The notes: generated by a model not told the origin, from the letters alone. 64,000 nt of DNA from Silene conica (GCA_029255685.2 CM055313.2:24343079-24407078), one strand, 5' to 3'; shown: positions 23,704 to 35,788, counted from the stretch's first letter. Numbers and translations are program-made.

Positions 23704-24746
23704 GTGAAAATTATTAATTACCACCTAGTATTTGACGTATTTTACAAATTACCACCCTATATTTTGTTTATTACAAATAACCACCTGCATTACAAGGTAT
23801 ATATCCGGAGTCCCACCATATTTCATTCCCGATCATCATTTTATTCAAGTCCCGACTCTTTAAGTTAAATACTATTAAAAAGACCAAAATACCCTTATTT
23901 CTAATTTATTCCAAGACATAAAACTAAATACTCCAACATTGTACAACACAACACCACACTAATTCATAGTAGTCATCGTCAAATTGTCCATCACCAAACA
24001 AAATTTATCATCCCGACCAACAAAACCTCTAATAAAATACTCAAAAACAATAACCCCAACCTATGAAACCGTCTACACCACCAAGACAACCCCCAGATCT
24101 AGGATTTCGTGGGTTCGGGATGATGGTGACGACAAGTTGGAGATCGGCTATTAGGAAGAAGGTGGCAATCAAATTTGATTGTGCAATAAGACAATAGGCA
24201 TAGTTTAGCGGTACGGAGGGTGGTAGTCGGGTGACGAGGGTGAAAAAGTTGTGAGAGAAGCTTTGGTGAGGTGGCGGTGGCGGTGGCGGTGGTGATGGTG
24301 GGAGGGATGATGTAGGGTGGAGTGCCTGGAGACATAAAGAGGATGGTAGAGTTGTATAATGTGAAAAGATGATAGCATTTCAGGGTATTACTTGATCTTT
24401 GAGATTACGTAAGATTTATGAGAAATGATTATGAGTTTTGTTGATGGATGAAGATCCTCACAACTTTGCTGGTTAAATTTTGATTTTTTTCACTCTTTTA
24501 GTTAGCTGGTAATGAAAATTAGAGGGCAATGATTGTTGGGAGGGCATAAAAGTAAGGGCATTATAGTCACACTATAGTTTATTCACTTAATAAGTCGGAA
24601 ATTATGCTAAATGTTGATCGGGATTAAAATACGGTGGGAGTTCGGATATATATAGTCTAATGTAGGTGGTTATTTGTAATAAATTAAATACAAGGTGGTA
24701 ATTTGTAAAATACGATAAATGTTAGGTGGTAACTAACAATTTTCAC
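23704..24746. mobile_element. MULE-like TIR element, non-autonomous
   Basis: Inverted termini of about 150 bp: GTGAAAATTATTAATTACCACC... and ...GGTGGTAACTAACAATTTTCAC, with ATTACAAATAACCACCT against AGGTGGTTATTTGTAAT further in. The flanks on both sides read TTATTATTA, which fits a 9-bp Mutator target duplication, but the insertion is in a microsatellite so the TSD is not unique. The interior (24060-24350) is GC-richer and has GGTGGCGGTGGCGGTGG, possibly captured host sequence. No transposase is seen. Confidence 0.7.
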
Positions 24747-25249
24747 TTATTATTATTGTTATTATTATTGTTGTTGTTGTTGTTGTTGTCGTCGTCTAAT
24801 AGATGACATTGATAAAAAATAGTCTAAAACACAAGGAAATTTAAAATATTTTCAACTTTATATATAATGGTTTGTTCATAGTTCATACATTATATTACGA
24901 TTACATTACGATAAAAAATAATTCACTATTACAATTTTCTCTAACCTTTTTTTTTCTCTAACAAAGTAACAATGGTGATGAAGAAGCCGATTAATGGGAG
25001 AGTGACAATTGGTGAGGGTGAGTGTGTCTTATAATGAGTTGTTTTTTGACATTAATGAAGATGATAGCTTGACATTAATTAAAGAGTAAAAGACGGGTAA
25101 ATTATTAATGAGTTATTTTCTTTATAGATGACGTTTATAGAATAATTAAAGCAAAGTGTTTGTATCGGTTGTTAAAAATAATAGTCCTTAGGCCCTGTTC
25201 TTTTGGACTTCAAGTCACTTAATTTAAGTTCACTTCAAATCCTATAAGT

Positions 25250-25435
25250 TTAGTTCAGTTCAGTTCAGTTCAGTTTCTATAAGTTCAGTTCAGTTCCTAT
25301 AAGTTCAGTTCAGTTCAGATTCTATAAGTTCAGCTCAGTTCAGTTCCTATAAGTTCAGTTCAGTTCCTATAAGTTCAGTTCAGTTAAGTTCAGTTCCTAT
25401 AAGTTCAGTTCAGTTTAGTTCAGTTCAGCTCATAT
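25250..25435. repeat. Central array of TATAAGTTCAGTTC units
   Basis: About eight copies of the same word as in the termini, in the orientation of the right-hand array. It is preceded at 25189 by TTAGGCCCTGTTCTTTTGG, a second left-type terminus, and lies at the axis of the fold-back structure. Confidence 0.8.
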
Positions 25436-25637
25436 AAACTCAATTCAAAAAGCTATATACGAAGTATTATTTTAACAACCGATAAAAAAAACATTTCGCT
25501 TTAATTATTCGATACACGTTATTTTTTTAAAAAAAACAAATTATTAATACTTGTATCCGTTTTTACTATCTCATTAATATCAAACGATCTTACATATGCC
25601 CGAATACAAACATAGATCGCCTAAAGGAATGGTATAA

Positions 25638-25838
25638 TACTTCAACTATCGACGTTCGTCATCGAGAATGAAAGTTCAAATGATGTTTGGTCAATTAAAG
25701 AAAAGGTGGAAGGTGTTAAAAATCATGCCCCAAATATCATATAAGTATCAAATATCGATTATTGTTTCTACATTCACCCTCCATAATTTTATAAGAATGC
25801 ACGCTCTTGGAATTATACAACATAATGTGAACATTTAA
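25638..25838 (+). pseudogene. PIF/Harbinger transposase C-terminal fragment
   Basis: The frame reads YFNYRRSSSRMKVQMMFGQL, then KKRWKVL, then TFTLHNFIRMHALG, ending in TAA at 25836-25838. The pattern YFN-RHS-R---E--FG-LK-R---L and LHNFI is the typical C-terminal end of the plant DDE_Tnp_4 (Harbinger) transposase. The catalytic DDE core upstream is missing, so it is a remnant. It identifies the superfamily of the surrounding TIR element. Confidence 0.85.
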
Positions 25839-26179
25839 GGAACATTAGATTCGGGCATGTTTGATAAAAGCGGAAGACGATTGTGTATAAGGTATGAAAC
25901 AACTTAGTCAAACATATTTGGCGAGGCTATAGATTCTTTGTCGACAGTGATATTGATAATGAAGATGAAGTAGATGAGGATTGTGATAATATGGAGATTG
26001 TGATAATATGGAAATAAATAGTTAGAAAAAATTGTAATATGTGAATTATTTTTTATCGTAACGTAATCGTAGTATAATGTACGGTGTATGAATTATGAAC
26101 AAACCATTGTATATAAATTAGAAAAATATTCTATATTACCTTGTGTTTTAAACTAGTTTTTATTAATGTCTTCTCTTGG

Positions 26180-26187
<8 letters not shown>

Positions 26188-26239
<52 letters not shown>

Positions 26240-26240
26240 G
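26188..26240. repeat. (AAT)n microsatellite
   Basis: About 17 AAT/ATA triplets inside the right arm of the Harbinger element, opposite the (TTA)n run of the left arm. Confidence 0.9.
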
Positions 26241-26274
26241 TTAACTTAAATTAAATTAAGTTAATTAAGTTCGG

Positions 26275-26530
26275 ATCTTATAAATTCAGTTCAGTTTAAA
26301 TCTTATAAGTTCAGTTCATATAAGTTCAGTTCAGTTCCTATAAGTCCAGTTCAGTTCAGTTCCTATAAATTCAGTTCAGTTCATATAAGTTCAGTTCAGT
26401 TCCTATAAGTCCAGTTCAGTTCAGTTTCTATAAGTTCAGTTCAGTTTCTATAAGTTCAGTTCAGATCCTATAAGTTCAGTTCAGTTCAGTTCAGATCCTA
26501 TAAGTTCAGTTCAGTTCAGTTCAGTTTCAG
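26275..26530. repeat. Subterminal array at the right end, TATAAGTTCAGTTC unit
   Basis: About twelve copies of a TCCTATAAGTTCAGTTCAGT-like word, inverted with respect to 22640-22870, just inside the right terminus. Confidence 0.85.
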
Positions 26531-26547
26531 TCCAAAAGAACAGGGCC

Positions 26548-27909
26548 TAACTCACAACCATGAGTTCCGAAAATGACTATTTTTTATCGGAATCAAAGAT
26601 ATCATAAATACGGTCAATTTGAAGAAAAAAAAAGTCGCCTTCGATACTCGCTATTAAGAGGTACGATCAATCAAAGCTTAAAGTTAGACCGGCCGTAATT
26701 CTTGGCACGATTTTAGAACCGAAAATCTTTTTTCTTTCCAGATCAAAGATCCTGCAAAGCCCATCAATCTGGAAAGAAATCGCCATTTTTCTAACTTTTG
26801 ATCGTGAGTTGTGACCAGTTAAAGACTTTTTTTGTTAAAAACAAGGTTATCAGGTACTCCTGTAATTATCCTGTAATTGTGTTATAAAGTATTTAACGGA
26901 AAAAGTAGTGAGATATAAGATGAAACACGTAAATAAAAGAGCGTATCATCGGAAGTTGAAAAGGTAGGCGGAGAGATAATTCTAAGTTGTTTTCGGCAGT
27001 CATTATCGACTGTTACTTTTTTGTTGTTTACTGTTTTTCCAGTTGTAGGATGGTGTAGAATTTGGACTTGTTTTCTTGTTCTGAAAATTACTAGAAAATG
27101 TGTTAAAGATGACTTGTAATAACGACTTTTAAGAGGATTAGCATTGCTTACGATCTCACCCTTATCAATAACACACACTGTATTGACATCATGTGGATTA
27201 AACTTACAACTAACCAAAATTATACGATACGATTTTATTGTACGGATTTCTGGATATATGATACGGTTCTTTAAAAATGATATCAGATAGGGGTCGGAAA
27301 AATATGAAATCAGGTTTACGGTATCCGATACAGTTGCCTTTTTTTTGAATAAAATATTAAAATATATACATAAATACTTTATATATAAGTTATTCACTCT
27401 TTTAGTTAGCATTAAACTTTAGTATATAAGTTATTCGCTCTTTTAATCTTTTAAAACACTTTTAAGTTACTAAAAAACCAACAATCACATGTACAAAAGA
27501 AAAAAAAATATATTAAATTATATAAGTGAGGCTAAAAACCAAATATCGGATATACGGTTTTCGGATATATGGTTTTCGGATACATGGAAAAAAACCGAAT
27601 GTACGGAAAACCGTATCGAATAAGGATACTAAAGAAAAGGATTTAAAAAACCGGATATTGATACGGTTTCCAAAACCGTATCAGATGTCCAGATTTATTT
27701 TCATTTAAAATATCTTTTACAAAGAATAAAAAGCTAATATTGACGAAGGGAGTAGTTATATACAGGGATTCCTTTTCCTTTCTGAGACAGCAGACCTTTA
27801 AATTAATTTAACTATGAGAATCAATTCCCTTGGGACAAAGTTACGATTACATTTACAGAAAGAAATACAGTGGGAGATTATGCTATTGTTTTCGACATTT
27901 CGTCGTGGA
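26548..27909. repeat. Intergenic, GGATATACGGTTTTC-type repeats
   Basis: The sequence 27220-27330 and 27535-27690 carries many variants of GATACGGTTTTCGGATA in both orientations. A minus open frame at 26882-27412 crosses the region but has no recognisable motif and is not called. Nothing else is seen before the carboxylase stop codon. Confidence 0.55.
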
Positions 27910-30900
27910 TTACATTCTGAAAACACCGAATTTGGTGTCTTCTGGAGGATGGTTAAGTGAAGCGGAGATGCATAGACCAAGGATTCTTCGGGTATCAGCA
28001 GGATCGATGATGCCGTCATCCCAAAGCCTAGCGGTAGAGTAATATGGAGAGCCCTCTTTTTCGTATGCTTCTTCGACCTTCGCTCTGAATTTGTCTTCTT
28101 TGTCAGCCATCCACTGCAAATATATGCGAAGATGATCCGATAAATATAGAAGTTTCTTACTGTGCAGCTAATCGATAATATAACAGAAAATGTATAAATG
28201 TATAATACCTCGACCCCTCGCCTTTTCTTGTTACTCCTTTCCACTTGAGCTAGCACACCTGCAGCCTAAACATTGCCGAGCAAGCAAGAAGTGACATTAG
28301 TTTTCAGATATTGACACTTGACACCCATGTTACTCCGTCTCTTCTAATTCCCTCACATACCCGTGTCCGACACTCGGCACTAGGAGAAGGTATGACACTT
28401 CGACACCTCATTTTAAACCAAAATATGCATATTTCTCATAAAAATGGCCGAGTCCGACACTTGGGACACGCACCTGTATCGGATCCTTCTAAACGTGTCT
28501 AAGCAACATAGCTTGACACTTAATATGGTTCTCACGATTCAGAAATATTCGCACAAATTAATCCTATGATAGTTATAACCCGATGAAGCAGATTGTGTAT
28601 ACAATAATACAAGCTAGAAATCAGAAGGCGGCGGAACCAACATATGAAATGTACCTGAGCGCCTCCCATTATAGATATTCGAGCATTTGGCCAAAAGAAC
28701 ATAAAATTTGGACTATATGCACGCCCGCACATTGCATAATTACCAGCACCAAAACTTCCACCAATTATAATTGTGATTTTAGGAACCTGAGAAAGCAAAA
28801 TTTCATAATTTTTGCATCAATAATTCCTCTTCTACGACAAATAATAAACAATAAATGAACAAAAGGCCGGTTGAAATGCCACAAAATCCGCCAAGAGTAA
28901 AAGGGAGCAGGGAGTATAAGACAGAGGACTCGGTTGCATAACTAACCTTTGCGCAAGCCACTGCCATGACCATTTTGGCACCAGCTTTAGCTATGCCATT
29001 GGCTTCGGCTTTGGAACCAACCTGCCGAGCTCAAAACATTACTTGTTCACAATCGTAGACTCACTAAATTAAAACTCTAAATCATCATTTACAGATGACC
29101 AGATATATATACCAACAAAAATAATCTCATACCATAAAACCAGTAATGTTCTGAAGGAAAACTAAAGGAATGCCACGCTGAGCGCATAGTTCAATGAAGT
29201 GGGCCCCTTTGAGAGCAGATTCGTTAAATAGTACTCCGTTATTTCCAATGATGCCTACAGGTTTTCCATATATCCTCGCAAAACCAGTTACAAGAGTCTG
29301 CGGAAAAAAAAACAAGGGAATTAGAAAACAAAAACTAGAACCATTTTAGGAAGAAGATAGGTGGGTTGTAGTGTTCAAATGGGACTCACAGTGCCATACA
29401 GTTTCTTGAATTCATCAAATTCACTACCATCAACTATGCGGGCAATGACAGATCGAACATCAAACTGCTGCTTGTGATCTGTTGGGGCAATAGACCTAAG
29501 CTCTTTCACATTAAAAAGAGGTTCTTTTGGTTGAGCTTCCACCGGATTAGATACATCACGATATTCTCCCCCTCCAGCCCTATATAAGTTCTTCACAATC
29601 CTACGCCCAGTATCTAGTGCATGCAACTCATCTGAAAGGAAAATAAAACTGAGATCATGATTACAATATGTTGATTGGGCTCGTATCCATTCCTACAGAC
29701 GTTTCTCAACTTTTGCATGTGAAGATAACTGGTTAGTGTCCTAACATGTTTTAAAGCATTTTATAAATCATGGTCGAATATATTAATCCAGAACACAACT
29801 CCTCCGTAGACCTAGTCTCACATAAACAGGTTTTAGGAACACCTGATAATCCTCACAGGATACTGTAACACTCTCTTGGTTGTGGATACAACATTTTACT
29901 GCCACGTCACGTAAAAGTCCCTCTTTACATAAAGAATCAATACAATCGATCTATTCTAGAATAACCTTGAAGTACATGCATACTTTCTCAAAATACATGT
30001 ATGTCAATAAATACTTCAGACAGAGTTATGAATGCAGTAGTTAATTTAGAATTCAACAAACTCTGAACAATCGCTTCCAGATTTCACACTGTATTAGAAG
30101 TCACTGCTAGATGAAGGAGAGATGGCATGATCTCCGGACACTTACAAATATAAAATAAGGGCAAATTATATAAGAAATGCAATATACCTTCAGCGAAGTA
30201 ATCAGATACTCCTGATATCTTGCAATGAACCTTGGCACCTCCTAAATCTTCTGCAGATATTTCTTCACCAGTGGCAGCCTGGTTTAATTATCACACATAC
30301 ACGCAGACATTAAAATCAGGTATATAAACTTGTCGCAAAAGCATAGTTAGTGAATTCTCTAGATACAGGCATTATTTCCCGAAGCCAGATCACTAACCTT
30401 TACGAGTGGTGGCCCGGCTAGAAATATTGTTCCATTTCCTTTTACCATGACACTTTCATCAGCCATTGCCGGTATGTAAGCTCCTCCGGCAGTACATGAG
30501 CCCAAAACTAGAGCAATTTGAGGTATGCCTTGAGCAGACATTGTGGCTTGATTGTAAAATATTCTGCCAAAATTCTCCTTGTCAGGAAATACTTCCGCTT
30601 GTTTGGGAAGAAAAGCTCCTCCACTATCCACTAGGTACAAGCATGGTAATTTGCATTGAGCAGCAATTTCTTGTGCTCTCAAATGTTTCTTCACTGTGAT
30701 AGGAAAATAGGTTCCTCCCTTGACAGTTGGATCATTAGCTACAAACATACAAAGTTTGCCATGGACGGGTCCAATCCCTGTGACTATCCCACCCGATGGA
30801 AGGGATTCTTCGTACAGTTCATGGCCTGCAAGCTGATAGAATCAAGTTGAGGTATGTGACGCATGTCAATGTTTCTTTTACTTCTAGTTATCTATCAATA

Positions 30901-33135
30901 TTTAACACTCCATGCTAATTATCTAATGTTATTTGGACTATCCAATTCTCCTCGCATGTCCGTGTCCATGTCGACACAAGACTTTGAAACTTCACTTTGG
31001 GCCAAAATAATTGAATCTTTTTCACAAAGTAACTAAATTTGGCACTTTACGCACTCAAACTAAAAACTTGCACCTTTTAATAGTATTCTGAGCATTTTGG
31101 GATTCATTTTGGTGCTTTTCCTAGTTATTTTCAAAGACAATCCCCACCTGGAATCCTGGATGCCTCAAAATTCTAATAAAATAATCTGTCTACTCCCTAT
31201 CTATATATTTGCACAAATTTCTTATGACGGAATCAAAACACCCCCGATAAAGAAGATATAAAGATGCCAGTGTTGTTTTTGATACGCTCATTATGTGTTA
31301 TGTTGACCCATGTAATGTGGCAACTTTAAAATTCCATCACTTACAATGTCACTCAGATTGGAGTGCTAGTTTTGGATGGTGGACAAGGCTATCTATATAA
31401 GACTACTTGCAACTTTCCTTACATCTCCTACTTGAACAATATACTCATTAATCACACAGCATTTAGAAAAATAACGCTCTTTATGCAGCCCCTAACATTA
31501 TTTCTATCCGCAACCCTAAACCGACGCACTCCTGTAAAAGTCTCCAATTTAGTTCCACACAGCTTAGTTTAGCATCTTCCGACACAAATGATCCCTAGTC
31601 TAAAGCTATTGTAAGGCCGTTTCTTACAACTCCAATTTTCAAAAGCTCAAATATCCTCCTATTTGACTGTCCCAATAATCAAGTAACCTGGCAAAATTTC
31701 AGTCAATACCAAGTCAATAACATCAACTCCACTGATCCAAAACCTACATTATTATTTCCTTTCAACTTCGACTATACTGTATAAAAAAGCTCGTTCTTTT
31801 GGACTTAATTTCACTGCGCTACAGCTCAGCATTTCAGTTCAACCAGTCAATAACATTAGCTCAACTGATCACAGGCTAACATTACTATTTGCCTATGACT
31901 TTTGCTTCACCATATTCTTAAGCTTGTTATTTTGGACTTAATTTCACTTCACTTGGCTTCCGTTCAGTACTTCAGTTCAATTAGTCAATAACATTAGCTC
32001 AACTGATCACAAACCGAACATTACTCTTTCCGTTTGACTTTGGCTATACCATATACTGATATACTTAAGCTTTTCGACTTAATTTCACATCGCTTCAGTT
32101 CAATACTTCAGTTCAATCAGTCAATAGCTCAACTGATCACAAACCTAACATTACTATTTCCTTTCGACATTAGCTATGCCATATAATAAAACTCGTTCTT
32201 TTGAACTTAATTTCACTTCCATTCATTTCATTTTTGTTTTTCAGTTCCATTCAATTCAATAAGTACCAGACAACACAGCATGACAGCAATCATAACTCCA
32301 GTAAACCCTAAGAAATCGGAAACCAAACAAATCGAATTGAATAATTAATGAATATAACCTGAGACAATTCAAGAAAAGAAGAACCAGGATCAATAATCCG
32401 TGCAATTCTCTCTCTAGGAAGAAGCTTCTTCCTACTTCTATTCCTCTTCACTGATTCTTCTCCTCCTCCACTTAACACCTACAAACATAATAGTAATCTA
32501 CCCAATTACGATCATTTGTTTACCTTGATTAAAATACAACTCACAAAGCATAAAAATGTGATAAATGATCGAGACGGAGGGAGTATCAGCTGATAAAAAC
32601 GAGAAAATCATAATTACGCAAATTCATACCACATACTCACTCCGTCTCAGCCATTTATTTACCTTTAATTAAAATACGTCCCACAAATCATAAAAACGTA
32701 AACAAATGATCTAAACGGACATCTAATTCAGCATTTCAGCTAAAAAAAACAAGAGAAATCATAATTACGCAAATTCATACCAGATACTCACTCCGTCACA
32801 GCCATTTATTTACCTTAAATTAAAATACGCCTCACAATTCATAAAATGTAAACAAATGATCGAGACGGAAATCTAATTCAGCATTTCAGCTAATAAAAAC
32901 AAGAAAAATCATAATAAATTTAGACCTTGTTAATGTTAGAATGAAGATTTGAGAGTAAATCCTGCATAACTACAGAATTACGAGCAAAAGTGTCGGAATT
33001 TCTATCGACGGTATCGCGAAGAACGCCAGAACACATTTCTCTTGTGGATTGACATTGATGAAGTGATAATTTTCGCCATGAATTCACTGATGATGATCTT
33101 GATTTTGATAATTTCTTAGCAATCAAAGTTAACAT
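27910..33135 (-). CDS. MCCB: Methylcrotonoyl-CoA carboxylase beta chain, mitochondrial
   Basis: Carboxyltransferase subunit of 3-methylcrotonyl-CoA carboxylase. It moves CO2 from carboxybiotin on the alpha subunit to 3-methylcrotonyl-CoA in leucine breakdown in the mitochondrial matrix. Exons from 5' to 3': 32926-33135, 32359-32478, 30398-30832, 30188-30278, 29390-29631, 29133-29297, 28947-29021, 28655-28786, 28209-28265, 27910-28113. All phases close, giving 576 residues (the Arabidopsis protein is 587). The first about 35 residues are basic and Ser-rich and fit a transit peptide. Motifs: [52 protein letters not shown] and [20 protein letters not shown], all typical of acyl-CoA carboxyltransferases. 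It appears intact. Introns 1 and 2 carry repeat arrays. Confidence 0.97.
28310..28515. repeat. GTGTCCGACACTCGG-type dispersed repeat in an MCCB intron
   Basis: Inverse counterpart of 17230-17450: CCCGTGTCCGACACTCGG, CACCTCATTTTAAACCAAAA and AAGCAACATAG. Both copies lie in introns. Confidence 0.7.
31740..32270. repeat. Tandem repeat of about 120 bp in MCCB intron 2
   Basis: Four imperfect units with GTTCTTTTGGACTTAATTTCAC, ACTTCAGTTCAATCAGTCAATA and CTCAACTGATCACAAACC. The GTTCTTTTGGACTT word also begins the central part of the Harbinger element at 25196, so the units may come from a related MITE. Confidence 0.75.
32497..32930. repeat. 150-bp tandem repeat built from a MITE, MCCB intron 1
   Basis: Word CAGCTRATAAAAACRAGAAAA occurs at 32587, 32737 and 32887, exactly 150 bp apart. 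Each unit ends in AAATGATCGAGACGG(AGGGAGT) and contains CTCACTCCGTC, the termini of a Stowaway MITE. A MITE plus flank has therefore been amplified in tandem next to exon 1. Confidence 0.8.
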
Positions 33136-33513
33136 ACTTTTCTTTTGCGATTAATTTGGATTTTCAATCAATTTTTTTCGATTGTGATGATCATTTGGAG
33201 TTGAGTAGCGCAGTTGAGCAGCTCGTTGTTCATAAGTACACTTGTTTATGCTGTAATTGACGTGGAGTACTAATCCATAGTCATCATTCTCAACAACAAT
33301 GGTAGACCTAATAAAACCGACTCGATCACCTACTCAATTCGTTACGACCGATTTGAGAGCTAGATAGATTTTAACTTCGTTGGGTTAGTTTTGGTAGGAT
33401 CGTTTCGGGTTTTGTAAGAGTTTAGGTTAGATTTGGGTTTTGTCGGATTGTCTAGGTTGAGTTATTCTCGGGTCTTTAAATTTCTGTTTATGCATCGGGT
33501 CGTTGTTTAGGTA
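33136..33513. other. Upstream region of MCCB
   Basis: Presumed promoter and 5' UTR of MCCB. No motif is assigned with confidence. A low-complexity GGGTTTTG/GGGTTAG stretch lies at 33390-33450. Confidence 0.4.
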
Positions 33514-34540
33514 AAAAACTACCTAATATCGAGTTGGAGGTTATAATGATTTCTTGACTAAGTAAGAACAAGTTTGCGGCGTCCCGCTGGTGGGTAGAAG
33601 TTGGCTTCGGCTTGCGGCTTGGCTTCGGAGCTCCTGGTTGTCTTTTCTCAGGTCGTCCACCGCCTGATGGAAGGCGCTCATCCCTTCCATCATTGTCTTC
33701 CACATGGCCAACGTGGGAGCTGCTCCACCGCTCTCGCCTGAGTTGGCTACTGCTGCTGTTCCATCTGAGGTGGTGGCTGGCTGTGCTTGATGGGCGCTGC
33801 TGCTGAGGGGCGCCATCGCTGTTGCTGGTGGGGTTTCCAAAGCCCCCATCGAGGTGGAAGTGATATTATTGCTGACAGTGTTTACCACTGAAGAGGTGTC
33901 TTGAGAGGTCATCTGAGGGGTGGTGTTTGTCATTTTGAAGGTGTTTTTTGTGGGTTAGGTTTTTCTTACTTTTTTGGTCGGATAATCACTTTAGCTCCAC
34001 GGTGGGCGCCAAAATCTTTAAGTCAAAAACTACCTAATATCGAGTTGGAGGTTATAATGATTTCTGGACTAAGTAAGAACAGGTTTTACGTTGATTATGT
34101 GTGGGTGAGTAACTAAGAAGAACGATGAAGACAAGGAGATTGGTGACACGGAAACCCCAAGGGGGAAAACCGCGGGAGGATGGTGTTCCTCCAAGTTCTA
34201 CTAGAAAACTCTGCCAGAGTATGCCACGGATTACAAGCTAGTGAGATAAGTGTTCTAGATTATGGGATGATCCCTTACATTGTGCATATTGAATACATTT
34301 ATAGGAGATCTTTCTTTGTGGTCCGTTGGATCCAGCCTTTGTCCAACGGTCCATTACCCTCTTCTTGCGGCTTCCTTTTCACCTTTCTTTACTCTGCAGT
34401 TCTCCTCTTGCTTGCCCATTTTGGGTAACCTTGGGCATAGTGCCTGCAGGCTTTTCTTCCTCTTCCTTTACTTTCCCGCGCTCTTACTTCCTTCTCTTGT
34501 ACTCCTCATGGCTTGTTGACTTACGGTCAAGTGCATGAAC
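33514..34540 (-). mobile_element. Truncated Gypsy-type LTR retrotransposon
   Basis: On the minus strand TGGCGCCCACCGTGGAGC (about 33995-34012) is a primer binding site typical of plant Gypsy elements, followed by a gag-like ORF (33933-33541). To its right lies the presumed 5' LTR. The LTR-end word ACTACCTAATATCGAGTTGG occurs at 33519 and again at 34029, so the gag fragment is joined directly to a piece of the 3' LTR and pol is deleted. Outer limits are uncertain. Confidence 0.65.
33541..33933 (-). pseudogene. Gag N-terminal fragment of a Gypsy element
   Basis: 130 codons, starting MTNTTPQMTSQDTSS, rich in Thr/Ser/Ala with a short coiled-coil-like part (FHQAVDDLRKDNQELRSQ). It follows the primer binding site on the same strand and is cut off by the second LTR-end repeat. 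No zinc knuckle or protease remains. Confidence 0.65.
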
Positions 34541-34807
34541 CCTAGAGTCGAAAATGGTATATAATATAAGTGATTGGAATTCAAAATAAACCAATAATCG
34601 GACAAAACCCGAAATATAGTAGCACTTTCCAAATGCAACCAATTGGATTACTTACTCCATATTTAAACTTCTACAGAACTTGGGCTTGGCATTAGAAACA
34701 CTAGATTTAGACCCAATAACTCATCGAAAAAATCTGTTATGTAAACGATAATATCCATCTTAAATTTAAAACGATTAAATAAAATAAACAAGCCAAAAGC
34801 CGCTTTG

Positions 34808-34944
34808 ATATTAGCAAAAGAAACTTGTCGAACATATACAAGTGGAATGCTATTTGACCCATTAAAATTGCTTCGTTATTAGCAAAAGAAACTTGTCGAA
34901 CATATACAAGTGGAATGCTATTTGACCCATTAAAATTGCTTCGA
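34808..34944. repeat. Exact 68-bp tandem duplication
   Basis: TATTAGCAAAAGAAACTTGT... is present twice, 68 bp apart, with no difference that I can see, so the duplication is very recent. Confidence 0.88.
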
Positions 34945-35056
34945 CAGCCCGCAGCATATCCAGACTTCAGAGGTATATAATTTGATCGAAACAGTCGAGG
35001 ACGATGTAATTGGGATGAAGATCGCACACTAAAATACTGATATATCCCTCGAAAAT

Positions 35057-35287
35057 TTAGGAAGCTGAAGGATTGAACTGATACGAATCACCCCTTACAA
35101 GCCTGACCAGGTACCGACAAGGCGACAACCTCCTGAAAGAGTTGTTTTCGTCAGCTGATCGGACAGTATTATTCCGCTGAAGAAAATGCTCGACAGTCTG
35201 CAGCACATCATCAGATTCCGCCGGTGCACCTGAATGATTTACTTTGGATGGTGGCTGAAGAAAACCCTTGTTCAAAAAGGTAAACAA
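35057..35287 (-). pseudogene. Duplicated 3' fragment of the PP2C gene
   Basis: Aligns with the end of the last exon of the PP2C gene at 35825-36055: shared words CGGACAGTATTATTCCGCTG, TTTACTTTGGATGGTGGCTG and AAACCCTTGTTC. Only the non-catalytic C-terminal tail is represented. It runs at its right end into a MITE remnant (AACAAATGATCGAGACAGACGGAGTAT). It is a truncated tandem copy without a catalytic domain. Confidence 0.8.
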
Positions 35288-35788
35288 ATGATCGAGACAG
35301 ACGGAGTATCATACCCTCTGTCCCGAACTCCCAGTTAAAAAGTGTGGAATTTAGAACCTAAAGACAACATTCAAGATGGAATAACAGATCGAAAACAACA
35401 GCTAAAACTACTGCAATAAAACTGAAACATTTGCAAGGGAAATGCCTGAAATGGGTTGCAGAAATGTAAACAATATATTTCCACTCATATCCTTTACATT
35501 CAGTGATGCACAAAAAACTGTTGCACATAAATACGGAATGCCTGGCCGAAAGCTTCAGCAGGACGCAACATTTCCAGAAGTACTCGCATCCTGTCTCTAC
35601 AACACATATTCTTTCCCGTTTTGTATTGCTGATCAAACGATGTCAACTTTGACCGATGTATTCCCAAAACTTCGCATATGTGGGAAATTAATGGTCGAAG
35701 TTGACATCAGTTGACCACCACCGTCAGGGACAATAGAAATGGGATCACGTATACGTCGTGAACTAATATACTGACATATATAAATCAA
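35288..35788. other. Intergenic between PP2C gene and its fragment
   Basis: Holds a Stowaway terminus remnant at 35280-35330 and otherwise unassigned sequence, probably the PP2C 3' UTR near 35740-35788. Confidence 0.45.

Larger units (their letters stand above)
22614..26547. mobile_element. PIF/Harbinger-type element with fold-back structure
   Basis: Left end CTGTTCTTTTGGACTGAAACT and right end AGTTTCAGTCCAAAAGAACAG are inverted repeats. TAA flanks both sides (22611-22613 and 26548-26550), which fits the 3-bp TWA target duplication of Harbinger elements. The inverted arms continue inward: arrays of GAACTGAACTTATAGG, then CGAACTTAATTAACTT and AAGTTAACTATTATTATT. Further in, 24803-24935 is the reverse complement of about 26025-26170, and 25130-25180 that of 25445-25510. 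A transposase tail is at 25638-25838. The left arm is broken by a MULE-like element at 23704-24746. Confidence 0.75.

Noticed and set aside
26882..27412. Minus-strand frame of 176 codons
   Set aside because: It crosses GATACGG-type repeats, has no motif, and its composition fits chance opening of AT-rich DNA.
34180..34538. Plus-strand hydrophobic frames in the Gypsy LTR
   Set aside because: They overlap each other in three frames in a CT-rich LTR stretch; no family match.
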